A stretch of 8,146 nucleotides of DNA, taken from assembly GCA_903934745.1 (NCBI GenBank), contig CAIZOZ010000362.1, positions 1 to 8,146 on the forward strand, given 5' to 3'. The position numbers were made by a program, and so were the translations under genes. This DNA is from an uncultured cyanobacterium. GTDB lineage: Bacteria > Cyanobacteriota > Cyanobacteriia > PCC-6307 > Cyanobiaceae. Of the stretch, positions 1 to 5,772 are shown one piece after another. Within the stretch, counting starts at the first letter, position 1. Each line of letters opens with the position of its first letter. The notes beneath the pieces were generated by a model. The model saw nothing but the letters and a program-made list of their open reading frames with translations. It searched no databases and was not told the origin of the DNA.

Positions 1-96
1 CAGGCCAGCCAGATGAACTTCAAGGTGGGCGCCAGCGCCGACCCAGGCGCCCTTGGTTTCAGTTATCGGATTTCGGTGCAGGGCTGCAGCGACTGA
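1..96 (+). CDS. C-terminal end of an unidentified protein (partial)
   Basis: An open frame runs from the first base of the window to a TGA at 94-96, giving the last 31 residues of a protein. The tail alternates polar and hydrophobic residues (FSYRISVQGCSD at the end), which suggests terminal beta strands, with one cysteine three residues from the end. That it is a real gene end rather than chance is supported by GC-rich third positions and by the strong hairpin that begins 21 bases after the stop. The family cannot be told from this fragment. Confidence 0.5.
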   Translation, partial: QASQMNFKVGASADPGALGFSYRISVQGCSD

Positions 97-117
97 ATCT
101 GAGCATTCAGAACCTTC

Positions 118-160
118 GATCCAGCCATCAGTCGGAGTTGCTCCGCCTGATGGCTGGATC
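118..160. terminator. Long hairpin behind the partial gene, probable terminator
   Basis: The arms 118-137 and 141-160 are inverted repeats of 20 bases with a single mismatch around a three-base loop (TTG). The hairpin starts 21 bases after the stop of the plus-strand partial gene and 38 bases beyond the stop of the minus-strand gene ending at 198, so it sits between two converging genes and could end transcription from both sides. There is no run of T after either arm, so it is not a textbook intrinsic terminator. It could instead protect the 3' ends of the transcripts. Confidence 0.6.
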
Positions 161-197
161 CCAGCATCGCGGCCATCAACGGGTCGCTCACCCAGGG

Positions 198-443
198 TCA
201 GGGGGCTTTCACCTCCGGACAGCTGGCACCGTTGAAGCGGCTGGCAATGCGTTTGTTGCCTTCGGTGTAGATCTTCTGGGCCTTGGCGGTGTCGCCACTG
301 GCCTGGGCGCTGCTCAGCTTGGCGGCGAACGTTGTGCAGGCCTCGTTCAGGCTCATGGCCCGCCCCGGTGAGGTCAGCAGCAGCGGCGCCAGGCAGGCCC
401 CCAGCAAGGTGGCCATACGCAGTGGAGCGGGGATGGAGGTCAT
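198..443 (-). CDS. Small exported protein of unknown function, two cysteines
   Basis: Encodes 81 residues from the ATG at 443. Residues 1-29 look like a signal peptide: a short start, a hydrophobic core (MATLLGACLAPLLLTSPG) and GRA before a likely cleavage site. The mature part of about 52 residues is mostly helical in character and rich in Ala, Lys and Ser, with cysteines at 36 and 75 that could form a disulfide outside the cytoplasm. The frame is open upstream to 515, but the ATG at 443 places the signal peptide properly; the ATG at 416 is a second possible start. No Shine-Dalgarno sequence is visible. It lies 55 bases downstream of another small exported protein on the same strand and may share its transcript. 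I do not recognise the family. Confidence 0.6.
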   Translation of the reverse strand: MTSIPAPLRMATLLGACLAPLLLTSPGRAMSLNEACTTFAAKLSSAQASGDTAKAQKIYTEGNKRIASRFNGASCPEVKAP

Positions 444-498
444 GGTGGCGGGATTTTGAAAGGGGAGGTACAGCAGATGGATGGAGGGTGGGTGGGAT

Positions 499-768
499 TC
501 AGCGCGGGCCCACACGGTTGACCGGGCCGCCCAGGTTGGGCCCGAGGCCCGGACCGGCGGCGGGTCGGACCGCCGGAGTCACCACCACGGGCCGGCCCAC
601 CACAGGCGTCACCACTGCAGGGGTGGCCGTGGCGACCGGTCGGCGCACCACGCAACCGCTGGGCAGGCCGGGGCCGGTGCAGTAGACGACGGCCGCGGCC
701 GGGGATGCCGTCAGCAGGGCGGCGGTGCTGAGCAGCGCTGCGGTAGCCAGGGATTTGAACACAAGCAT
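499..768 (-). CDS. Small exported Val/Pro/Gly-rich protein of unknown function
   Basis: Encodes 89 residues from the ATG at 768. A clear signal peptide (residues 1-26, ending SPAAA) is followed by VVYCTGPGLPSGCVVRRP, in which Cys30 and Cys39 are set eight residues apart, then a Val/Pro/Thr-rich stretch (about 42-70) and a Gly/Pro tail ending GGPVNRVGPR. Short exported proteins with a YC-x-G-x-P-x-GC-V-x-R core of this kind occur as hypothetical proteins in picocyanobacteria and some alphaproteobacteria; no function is known to me. The frame is open further upstream to 975, but that extension is the antisense of the regulator gene and has no signal peptide logic. It follows the regulator gene on the same strand after 115 bases that contain hairpins, so it may have its own promoter. 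Confidence 0.65.
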   Translation of the reverse strand: MLVFKSLATAALLSTAALLTASPAAAVVYCTGPGLPSGCVVRRPVATATPAVVTPVVGRPVVVTPAVRPAAGPGLGPNLGGPVNRVGPR

Positions 769-828
769 GACTGGTCTGGGGAGAGGGGCTGGGGTGGTTC
801 CCAGAGCGTCGATTCTGGCCTTGTCAGG

Positions 829-866
829 CCGGCGCAGGGATAGGCGCCTGCCACCCCTGCGCCCGG
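829..866 (-). terminator. GC-rich hairpin after the regulator gene
   Basis: GGCGCAGGG (831-839) pairs with CCCTGCGCC (855-863). Two more pairs are possible on the outside (829-830 with 865-866) across a one-base bulge. The 15-base loop can itself fold (AGGCGCCT). It begins 18 bases past the stop of the LuxR-type gene in the direction of its transcription, where a terminator is expected. No T-run follows, so termination is inferred from position and stem strength only. Confidence 0.4.
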
Positions 867-883
867 AGGTGCGCCTGGCCCGC

Positions 884-1621
884 TCAGCTGCGGCGCCCCA
901 GCACCACATCCATGGCCCGCCCCACCAGTTCCAGGCGGCTCTTCGCCCCCAGCTTGCGGCGCACCGTCTTGCCATAGGTGCGGGCGGTTTCGTAGGAGAG
1001 CTGCAGCTGTCCAGCGATCTGCCGATCGGAACACCCCTGGATGATCAGGTTCAGGATCTCCTCCTCCCGCCGCGTCAGCCTCAGATTCGGATCCTCGTCG
1101 GTGCCCCCTTGCTCGAGCAGGTGACGTTCGGCGTCCGGGGAGAGATAGGACTTGCCCATGCCGGCGGCAATCACCGCCTGAATGCCGCTGAATTTTGGTT
1201 TGCCGATGTCGGAGTTGCAGAAGATGCCCTCGATCTTCAGATCCCGGGCCTGGCGCACATCCGGTGTGGGGCTGTGCATCACCATCACCACCCGCAGATC
1301 AGCCACCACAGCCCTGGCCCGTCGGACCAGGGAGTAGCCGTCGCCCTGCTCCAGCAGGTCCGAGCAGATCAGCAGGCCTGGCCTTTCCCTGGTGATGTAG
1401 CCCAGAGCGGCGTCTTCGCCGGTCACGGCCCCCACCACCATGTTCGGTTGGCGCACGAACGTGCAGATAAAAGCCAGGGACAACCTCGGGGCGATGGCGA
1501 ACACGAACTTCAGCCGCATCTCGCTGGAGAGCAGCCAGGACGCCACCATGCGGCGATTGGGCTCGAGTTGCTTGAACCGGTTGGTGAAATCGGCGATCTC
1601 CGGCTGGTTTTCGGTTGGCAT
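884..1621 (-). CDS. LuxR/NarL-type transcriptional regulator with degenerate receiver domain
   Basis: Encodes 245 residues. The C-terminal part (about 181-240) is a LuxR-type helix-turn-helix: LTRREEEILNLIIQGCSDRQIAG, then SYETARTYGKTVRRKLGAKSR. The N-terminal part (about 37-165) follows the layout of a receiver domain, including Asp88 where the phosphoacceptor is expected and the usual closing AGMGKSYLSPDA. However, the acidic pair at the end of strand 1 is replaced by small or hydrophobic residues (FAIAP), the conserved Thr/Ser after strand 4 is missing (VVMVMHSP), and the conserved Lys is Asn (GIFCNSD). This suggests a phosphorylation-independent or otherwise triggered regulator; that is inference. 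The start at 1621 is fixed by a strong Shine-Dalgarno sequence seven bases away and by a one-base overlap with the upstream membrane protein gene. The target genes are unknown; the neighbours on this strand are candidates. Confidence 0.85.
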   Translation of the reverse strand: MPTENQPEIADFTNRFKQLEPNRRMVASWLLSSEMRLKFVFAIAPRLSLAFICTFVRQPNMVVGAVTGEDAALGYITRERPGLLICSDLLEQGDGYSLVRRARAVVADLRVVMVMHSPTPDVRQARDLKIEGIFCNSDIGKPKFSGIQAVIAAGMGKSYLSPDAERHLLEQGGTDEDPNLRLTRREEEILNLIIQGCSDRQIAGQLQLSYETARTYGKTVRRKLGAKSRLELVGRAMDVVLGRRS

Positions 1622-2109
1622 CAGGGCCCCTCCTGCGTGCTGGGTCGCTGCCTGGCTCTGGCGGAGTGGCGCAACTCCCCCAGCACCAGCACGGTGCCCA
1701 GCAGGGTGAGCGCCAGCACCAGGCCATGGAGCCAGCTGGGTTCGCGCCCCAGATCCCAGGCTTCCAGCGGCAACATCGTCAGCAACACCCCCAGCAACAT
1801 CCATTCCCCCCAGGGGCGCTGGCGCAGGGTGGCCAGCGAGGCCACCGTGATCAGCACAGAAAACAGGGCCGCGGCGATTGCCGTCATCTCCAGGCGCCCT
1901 GGGCTCATCTCCATGCCCTGGCGTGCCAGGGCTTCCAGCACCAGACGATGATCTGCCCCGAGGCGATCTGCCAGCTCCGGCAATTGCTGGTGATGGCGGA
2001 TGCCGACCAGCGACAGCAGCGCGGCCACGAACAGCACGCCGGCTTCCAGCAGCTTTTTGAACAGCACCAGCTTCAGCAGCAGGGGTGTGGATCGGGCCGG
2101 TTGGTTCAT
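1621..2109 (-). CDS. DUF2127 family membrane protein
   Basis: Encodes 162 residues and matches the DUF2127 pattern. There is an N-terminal helix LLLKLVLFKKLLEAGVLFVAALLSL (about 10-34), a soluble loop with the HHQQLPELADRLGADHRLVLEAL-like segment, and then three more hydrophobic segments (about 75-95, 102-118, 127-146). The hallmark RQRPWGEWMLL precedes the third segment, and LPLEAWDL with REPSWLHGLVL follows. DUF2127 proteins are integral inner-membrane proteins of unknown function. The ATG at 2109 is preceded by GGGAG at a five-base spacing and starts just before the first helix, so the open frame upstream to 2175 is not needed. Its TGA shares a base with the ATG of the LuxR-type regulator (TGATG), so the two are very likely translated together. 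A membrane protein paired with a receiver-like regulator could form a signalling pair; that is inference. Confidence 0.8.
   Translation of the reverse strand: MNQPARSTPLLLKLVLFKKLLEAGVLFVAALLSLVGIRHHQQLPELADRLGADHRLVLEALARQGMEMSPGRLEMTAIAAALFSVLITVASLATLRQRPWGEWMLLGVLLTMLPLEAWDLGREPSWLHGLVLALTLLGTVLVLGELRHSARARQRPSTQEGP
1629..1634 (-). promoter_or_regulatory. Shine-Dalgarno sequence of the regulator gene
   Basis: A full AGGAGG lies seven bases before the ATG at 1621, inside the last codons of the upstream gene. Most other genes in this window lack a recognisable Shine-Dalgarno sequence, so this one both fixes the start of the regulator and suggests strong re-initiation by ribosomes finishing the DUF2127 gene. 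Confidence 0.8.
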
Positions 2110-2284
2110 CAAAGCTCCCGACCTGGCCGATTGTGGCCGCGGCGTCAGCCTGCCGTGGGATGGGGCGCCAGCCAAACGCCCGCCGAGGGTGAACCAGCAG
2201 CGGGCGAGAAGCGCGGCAGCGCGGTGATCGGCGACGGGTCAGCAGCAGCAGGCGGGCCGCCAGGGGAGCTGACTCAGCCGTTCA

Positions 2285-2304
2285 CCAACCCCGAGAGGCG
2301 TTGG
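2285..2304 (-). terminator. Short hairpin just after pgk
   Basis: CCAAC (2285-2289) pairs with GTTGG (2300-2304). Two further inner C-G pairs form around a four-base loop after one G-G mismatch. It lies four bases beyond the pgk stop in the direction of transcription. A second weak pairing (GTCAGC 2238-2243 with GCTGAC 2268-2273) follows. Neither has a T-run, so read-through from pgk into the DUF2127 gene, 198 bases downstream, is possible. Confidence 0.3.
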
Positions 2305-2307
2305 CAA

Positions 2308-3513
2308 TCAGGCCTCATCGAGGGCTGCCACACCGGGCAGCACCTTGCCTTCGAGCAGCTCGAGGCTGGCGCCGCCGCCGGTGGAGATGTGGCTCATTTT
2401 CTCAGCCACGCCCACCTTTTCGACGGCCGCCACCGAATCACCGCCGCCGATGATCGTGGTGGTGCCCGTCGCACTCAGATCGGCCAGGGTATGGGCGATG
2501 GCGTTGGTGCCGGCGGCGAACTTGTCGAACTCGAACACGCCCATGGGGCCGTTCCAGATCACGGTCTTGCAGTCGGCCAGGGCGTCCTGGAACACCTTGA
2601 TCGAGTCGGGGCCGATGTCCAGGCCCATCCAGCCGTCGGGGATGGCTTCCACCTTGGCGATCTGGCTGTTGGCGTCGGGGGAGAAGTTGTCAGCCAGCAC
2701 CACATCGGTGGGCAGCAGGAACTGCACACCCTTGGCGGCTGCTTTGGCTTCGAGTTCCTTGGCCAGCTCCAGCTTGTCCTCCTCCACCAGGCTCTTGCCC
2801 ACCGACAGGCCGCGGGCCTTGTAGAAGGTGAAGATCATGCCGCCGCCGATCAGAATCTTGTCGCACTTGTCAATCAGCGCCTCGAGCACGCCGATTTTGC
2901 TGCTCACCTTGGAGCCGCCGACAATGGCGGCCAGGGGACGCTTGGGTTCATCGATGGCGCCCTGCAGATACTGCAGTTCTTTCTCCATCAGCAGGCCGGC
3001 CACGCTGGGGCTGAGGAATTTGGTGACGCCTTCGGTGGAGGCGTGGGCGCGGTGGGCGGCGCCGAAGGCATCGTTCACATAGATGTCGGCCAGGGCAGCC
3101 AGCTGCTCGGCGAAGGCCGGATCGTTCTTTTCTTCCTCGGCGAAGAAGCGCACGTTTTCCAGCAGCAGCACGCCACCTTCGGCCAGGGCCGCCACCTTGG
3201 CTTCGGCATCGGCGCCGATGCAGCTCTCGGTCTTGATCACCGGCAAGCCCAGCAGCTCGCTGAGGCGGGCGGCCACGGCGGTGAGGCGCATGGCTTCGTT
3301 CACCTGACCCTTGGGACGGCCGAAGTGGGCCGCCAGGATCACCTTGGCGCCATGCTCCCGCAGGTGGGCAATGGTGGGCAGGGCGGCGCGGATACGGGTG
3401 TCATCGGTGATGGCGCCGGCGTCATCCAGAGGCACGTTGAAGTCGACCCGCACCAGAACGCGCTTGCTGCGGAGGTCTGCGGCGCCGAGGCTGGCCAGGG
3501 AACGCTTCGCCAT
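2308..3513 (-). CDS. pgk: Phosphoglycerate kinase
   Basis: Encodes 401 residues, the normal length. The enzyme transfers phosphate between 1,3-bisphosphoglycerate and ADP. In a cyanobacterium it works mainly towards the Calvin cycle in light and in glycolysis in the dark, in the cytoplasm. Visible motifs in order: RVDFNVPLD (22-30) and DDTRIRAALPTI (37-48) for substrate binding, HFGRPKG (63-69), LLLENVRFF (116-124), NDAFGAAHRAHAS (147-159), the hinge and nucleotide site GGSKVSSKIGVL (199-210), the GGGM loop (223-226), WNGPMGVFE (320-328) and GGGDSVAA (356-363). All catalytic motifs are intact. The sequence reads as a picocyanobacterial PGK. The ATG at 3513 gives the standard N-terminus (MAKRSLASL); no Shine-Dalgarno sequence is visible. 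It is transcribed away from the universal stress gene across a 145-base divergent region. Confidence 0.98.
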   Translation of the reverse strand: MAKRSLASLGAADLRSKRVLVRVDFNVPLDDAGAITDDTRIRAALPTIAHLREHGAKVILAAHFGRPKGQVNEAMRLTAVAARLSELLGLPVIKTESCIGADAEAKVAALAEGGVLLLENVRFFAEEEKNDPAFAEQLAALADIYVNDAFGAAHRAHASTEGVTKFLSPSVAGLLMEKELQYLQGAIDEPKRPLAAIVGGSKVSSKIGVLEALIDKCDKILIGGGMIFTFYKARGLSVGKSLVEEDKLELAKELEAKAAAKGVQFLLPTDVVLADNFSPDANSQIAKVEAIPDGWMGLDIGPDSIKVFQDALADCKTVIWNGPMGVFEFDKFAAGTNAIAHTLADLSATGTTTIIGGGDSVAAVEKVGVAEKMSHISTGGGASLELLEGKVLPGVAALDEA

Positions 3514-3658
3514 GGATTTGGTATGGATAGGGGAAAACGGCCGGAGCTTAGCCCCAGGCCCCGGGTCACCTGCCGGTTTTCCCCTGCTCAGGCCGTGGCC
3601 CAGGGGTTGGCTGCCCGTCTAGACAGGAGCTGAGATCGAGGTTCAAGAGCTCGTCGCC
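3514..3658. promoter_or_regulatory. Divergent promoter region between pgk and the usp gene
   Basis: These 145 bases must hold the promoters of both pgk (leftwards) and the usp-rbgA pair (rightwards). Towards pgk, the sequence CCCTATCCATACCAAAT just before the start contains weak -10-like hexamers (TATCCA, TACCAA). Towards usp, the only AT-containing candidate is around TCTAGACA (3619-3626). Neither has a convincing -35 partner, so exact promoters are not called. Neither start codon has a Shine-Dalgarno sequence. Confidence 0.5.
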
Positions 3659-4042
3659 ATGTTCGACATCGTCCTCTTCCCCGTCGACAACAGCCGCCAG
3701 ACCCTGGACACTGCCGCGGTGGCCCTGCGGCTGGCCCAACGCCACGGCAGCCGGCTGGTGATTCTTTCCGTGGTGGAGGCTGAGCTGGGCGCCATGCACG
3801 ATGGGGCCGCGGTGGCCAAGCTGCTGGAGCAGGTGCGCAGCAGTTTCGAGCAGGCCGGGATCAGCTGCGAGGTGATGGAGCGGGAGGGTGTGCCGGCCTT
3901 TGTGATCGGTGATGTGGCCGATGAGATCAATGCCGATGTGATCGTGATGGGCACCCGCGGTCTGGCCCTGGAGGACGATGAGCACAGCACGGCCGCCCGG
4001 GTGATCCAGCTGGCGCCCTGTCCGGTGCTGGTGGTGCCCTGA
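3659..4042 (+). CDS. Universal stress protein (UspA) family protein
   Basis: Encodes 127 residues, a single UspA domain. Strand 1 reads MFDIVLFPVDNS, a helix follows (DTAAVALRLAQRHG), then LVILSVVE, and the domain ends with the typical strand pair ADVIVMGTRG (92-101) and ARVIQLAPCPVLVVP (113-127). ATP-binding members carry G-2X-G-9X-G-S/T here. In this protein the first two glycines are present (G98, G101) but the second half is LALEDDEHST, acidic and without the last glycine, so ATP binding is doubtful. Proteins of this family act in stress or energy-state responses in the cytoplasm; the specific role is unknown. Its TGA overlaps the ATG of rbgA by one base, implying coupled translation with a ribosome-assembly GTPase. 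Confidence 0.9.
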   Translation: MFDIVLFPVDNSRQTLDTAAVALRLAQRHGSRLVILSVVEAELGAMHDGAAVAKLLEQVRSSFEQAGISCEVMEREGVPAFVIGDVADEINADVIVMGTRGLALEDDEHSTAARVIQLAPCPVLVVP

Positions 4043-5115
4043 TGCCGAGCGGCTCTGACAACGACAACGCCAGCAGCCTCTCCCCTATGGACGGGAGTGC
4101 GCCAGTGGACAGCGAAGCTGAGCACGAAACGGTGCCGTGCGCACCGGTCAAAAGCCTGGCCGGCGCAAGGTTGAGTGGACTCAGTGGGGTGGCCCTCAGT
4201 ACGGCCGCCCCCACGATTCAGTGGTATCCGGGCCACATCGCCAAGGCCGAGCGCTCCTTGGCGGCCCATCTTGAGAAGGTGGATCTGGTGATTGAGGTGC
4301 GCGATGCGCGCATCCCGCTGGCCACGAGCCATCCGCGACTGCAGCGCTGGATGCGCAACAAGCAGCATCTGCTGGTGATCAACCGCCGCGACATGGTCAA
4401 TGAGGCGGCGCGCCTGGCCTGGGATGGCTGGTTCCGGCTCAGGGGGCAGACACCCTGGTGGTGTGACGCCAAGGTCGGCACCGGTGTCAAGCAGCTGCAG
4501 CAGGCGGCGATCCGCGCCGGCGAGGCCCTCAATGCCAGGCGGGCGGGCAGGGGGATGAAGCCACGGGCGGTGCGGGCCCTGATGCTGGGATTCCCGAATG
4601 TGGGGAAGTCGGCGCTGATCAATCGGCTGGTGCGTCAGAAGGTGGTGGACAGTGCCCGCCGCGCCGGCGTCACCCGCAGCCTGCGCTGGGTGCGCGTTGG
4701 CCAGGATCTGGACCTGCTTGATGCTCCCGGTGTGCTGCCGCCGCGCCTTGACGACCAGATGGCCGCGCTGCGCCTGGCCCTCTGCGACGACATCGGCCAG
4801 GCGGCCTATGACGTTGAGCAGGTGGCGCTCGCCTTCGTGCGCCTGCTGGCTGTGTTGGAACCGGTGGCGGCGGCGGGCGTGGCACCGGGCTTGCTGGAGC
4901 GCCGCTATGGGGTGCCGGTGCCCGTTTTTAACGACGCCAGCCGCCATGGGTCCTCGCCGACAGGCGCCGTTGAACCGACAACACCGGATGCGGCCCATTG
5001 GCTGCTGGCGGCGGCCAGCCGCCATACCAGCGGCGACAGTCTGCGCATGGGCCAGCGTCTGCTGGACGACTACCGCCGTGGGCTGCTGGGGCCGATTGCT
5101 TTGGAACTGCCTTGA
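4042..5115 (+). CDS. ylqF: Ribosome biogenesis GTPase RbgA/YlqF
   Basis: Encodes 357 residues. It is a circularly permuted GTPase whose motifs appear in the order G4-G5-G1-G2-G3: VINRRD (112-117, NRRD in place of NKxD), DAK (142-144), GFPNVGKSALINRL (183-196), Thr211 in AGVTRS, and DAPG (227-230). The start of the domain, IQWYPGHIAKAE (59-70), contains His65, matching the catalytic histidine of Bacillus RbgA. The family assists late assembly of the 50S ribosomal subunit. The first 57 residues are a low-complexity, acidic then Ser/Ala-rich extension absent from typical members of about 280 residues; an inner ATG at 4087 is an alternative start. The ATG at 4042 shares its A with the usp stop (TGATG), which supports the long form. 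The C-terminal region (about 235-357) is the usual helical RNA-binding part. Confidence 0.95.
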   Translation: MPSGSDNDNASSLSPMDGSAPVDSEAEHETVPCAPVKSLAGARLSGLSGVALSTAAPTIQWYPGHIAKAERSLAAHLEKVDLVIEVRDARIPLATSHPRLQRWMRNKQHLLVINRRDMVNEAARLAWDGWFRLRGQTPWWCDAKVGTGVKQLQQAAIRAGEALNARRAGRGMKPRAVRALMLGFPNVGKSALINRLVRQKVVDSARRAGVTRSLRWVRVGQDLDLLDAPGVLPPRLDDQMAALRLALCDDIGQAAYDVEQVALAFVRLLAVLEPVAAAGVAPGLLERRYGVPVPVFNDASRHGSSPTGAVEPTTPDAAHWLLAAASRHTSGDSLRMGQRLLDDYRRGLLGPIALELP

Positions 5116-5175
5116 GTGGGCCCGTTGGTCAGCCGTTTGAGCCAGGGCCAAAAGGTAGGAGTTCCCGGATCAGTT

Positions 5176-5205
5176 CCGTTGGAATCAGTACCGTTGGAAT
5201 CAGTG
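5176..5205. repeat. 15-bp tandem duplication in the convergent spacer
   Basis: CCGTTGGAATCAGTA (5176-5190) is followed directly by CCGTTGGAATCAGTG (5191-5205), with one difference in the last base. A partial third unit (GATCAGTT) precedes it. It lies in the 114-base spacer where rbgA and the orphan minus-strand gene converge. In the same spacer GGCCC (5119-5123) and GGGCC (5145-5149) with inner TGG/CCA can form a bulged hairpin four bases after the rbgA stop, followed by AAAA rather than T, so it is not a clear terminator. Confidence 0.75.
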
Positions 5206-5229
5206 GTGAGTGGGCGACTGCCCCAGGAC

Positions 5230-5670
5230 TCAGCCAACGACCTGGCCGATCACGGTGACGTGGTAGGCGACGCGATGGAGAATTTCACCGCTGCGTGATA
5301 CGGCGAGTGCGGCATCCAGCTGCACCGACTGGGTGGCCGCTTCATCCAGGGCAAGCGCAAAGGAGTTCACGGCCCAGCCGACATTGTTGACCCCTGCCAC
5401 GGCATTGATGCTGAGGTAGGGCACTGCCTGCACCATCTTGAAGTGCTGGCCAGCACTCAGTAGACCAGCGGGCAGACCAAGCTCAAGCGAGAGTTTCGCT
5501 TGGAACCATCCGGTCACCGTGTTTTCATTCGCCCAGCCTGGGGATTGCAGGTCAACGCTGACGATGCCTGAAAGCAGCACCAGTTGCTTGTCCTCGCTCA
5601 AGCCATGATGAATGGCATGCACAGAACTAAATTGATCGACTTGCGCTGGATTGAGCTGGCTGATCTGCAT
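5230..5670 (-). CDS. Orphan protein of 146 residues, unknown function, atypical composition
   Basis: Encodes 146 residues from the ATG at 5670 to the TGA at 5230-5232. There is no signal peptide or membrane segment. After a polar N-terminal part (about 1-30) the chain is dominated by alternating hydrophobic stretches such as KQLVLLSGIVSVDL, TGWFQAKLSLEL, NNVGWAVNSFALAL and VQLDAALAVSRSG, ending HRVAYHVTVIGQVVG. This is consistent with a beta-sandwich or similar beta-rich fold. Third codon positions are far less GC-rich than in pgk, rbgA or rluD (many codons such as AAT, CAA, GAT, TTT, AGT, CAT), and the gene is preceded by an AT-rich promoter. Both facts point to acquisition from outside. I do not recognise the family. 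Confidence that it is a gene comes from length, a clean start and the promoter elements. Confidence 0.7.
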   Translation of the reverse strand: MQISQLNPAQVDQFSSVHAIHHGLSEDKQLVLLSGIVSVDLQSPGWANENTVTGWFQAKLSLELGLPAGLLSAGQHFKMVQAVPYLSINAVAGVNNVGWAVNSFALALDEAATQSVQLDAALAVSRSGEILHRVAYHVTVIGQVVG

Positions 5671-5676
5671 GGGGCA

Positions 5677-5700
5677 ATTCTAAATTTTGCTAATATTCTA
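5677..5700 (-). promoter_or_regulatory. Duplicated -10-like elements before the orphan gene
   Basis: Read on the minus strand, TAGAAT occurs twice, at 5700-5695 and 5682-5677, in a strongly AT-rich patch. The outer copy ends 24 bases before the ATG and would give a 5' leader of roughly 17 bases. The inner copy would start transcription almost at the start codon. No good -35 element lies at the right distance from either; the TTAACG at 5709-5704 is 21 bases from the inner copy. In this otherwise GC-rich window the two hexamers stand out. Confidence 0.5.
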
Positions 5701-5730
5701 GTCGTTAACCTGATTTTCGGTTTGCTTATG

Positions 5731-5772
5731 GCTGCCTTGGCTTGAGATCACTTGACCTCAAGCTAAGGCAGC
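5731..5772. repeat. 16-bp inverted repeat in the divergent region
   Basis: The arm GCTGCCTTGGCTTGAG (5731-5746) and the arm CTCAAGCTAAGGCAGC (5757-5772) are complementary except for one position that can pair as G-U in RNA. The loop is 10 bases. It stands 61-102 bases upstream of the orphan gene's start. No gene on either strand ends next to it and no clear T-run follows it, so it is less likely a terminator of a protein gene. A regulatory site, an end of an unannotated small RNA, or a remnant of a mobile element are the options. Confidence 0.7.

Noticed and set aside
1615..3633. Plus-strand open frame of 672 codons across pgk
   Set aside because: It is antisense to pgk and the DUF2127 gene, and its composition (long Gln/His/Gly stretches) is that of an antisense frame; pgk is certain.
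3643..5151. Minus-strand open frame of 502 codons opposite the usp and rbgA genes
   Set aside because: Antisense to two well-supported genes; no recognisable domain.
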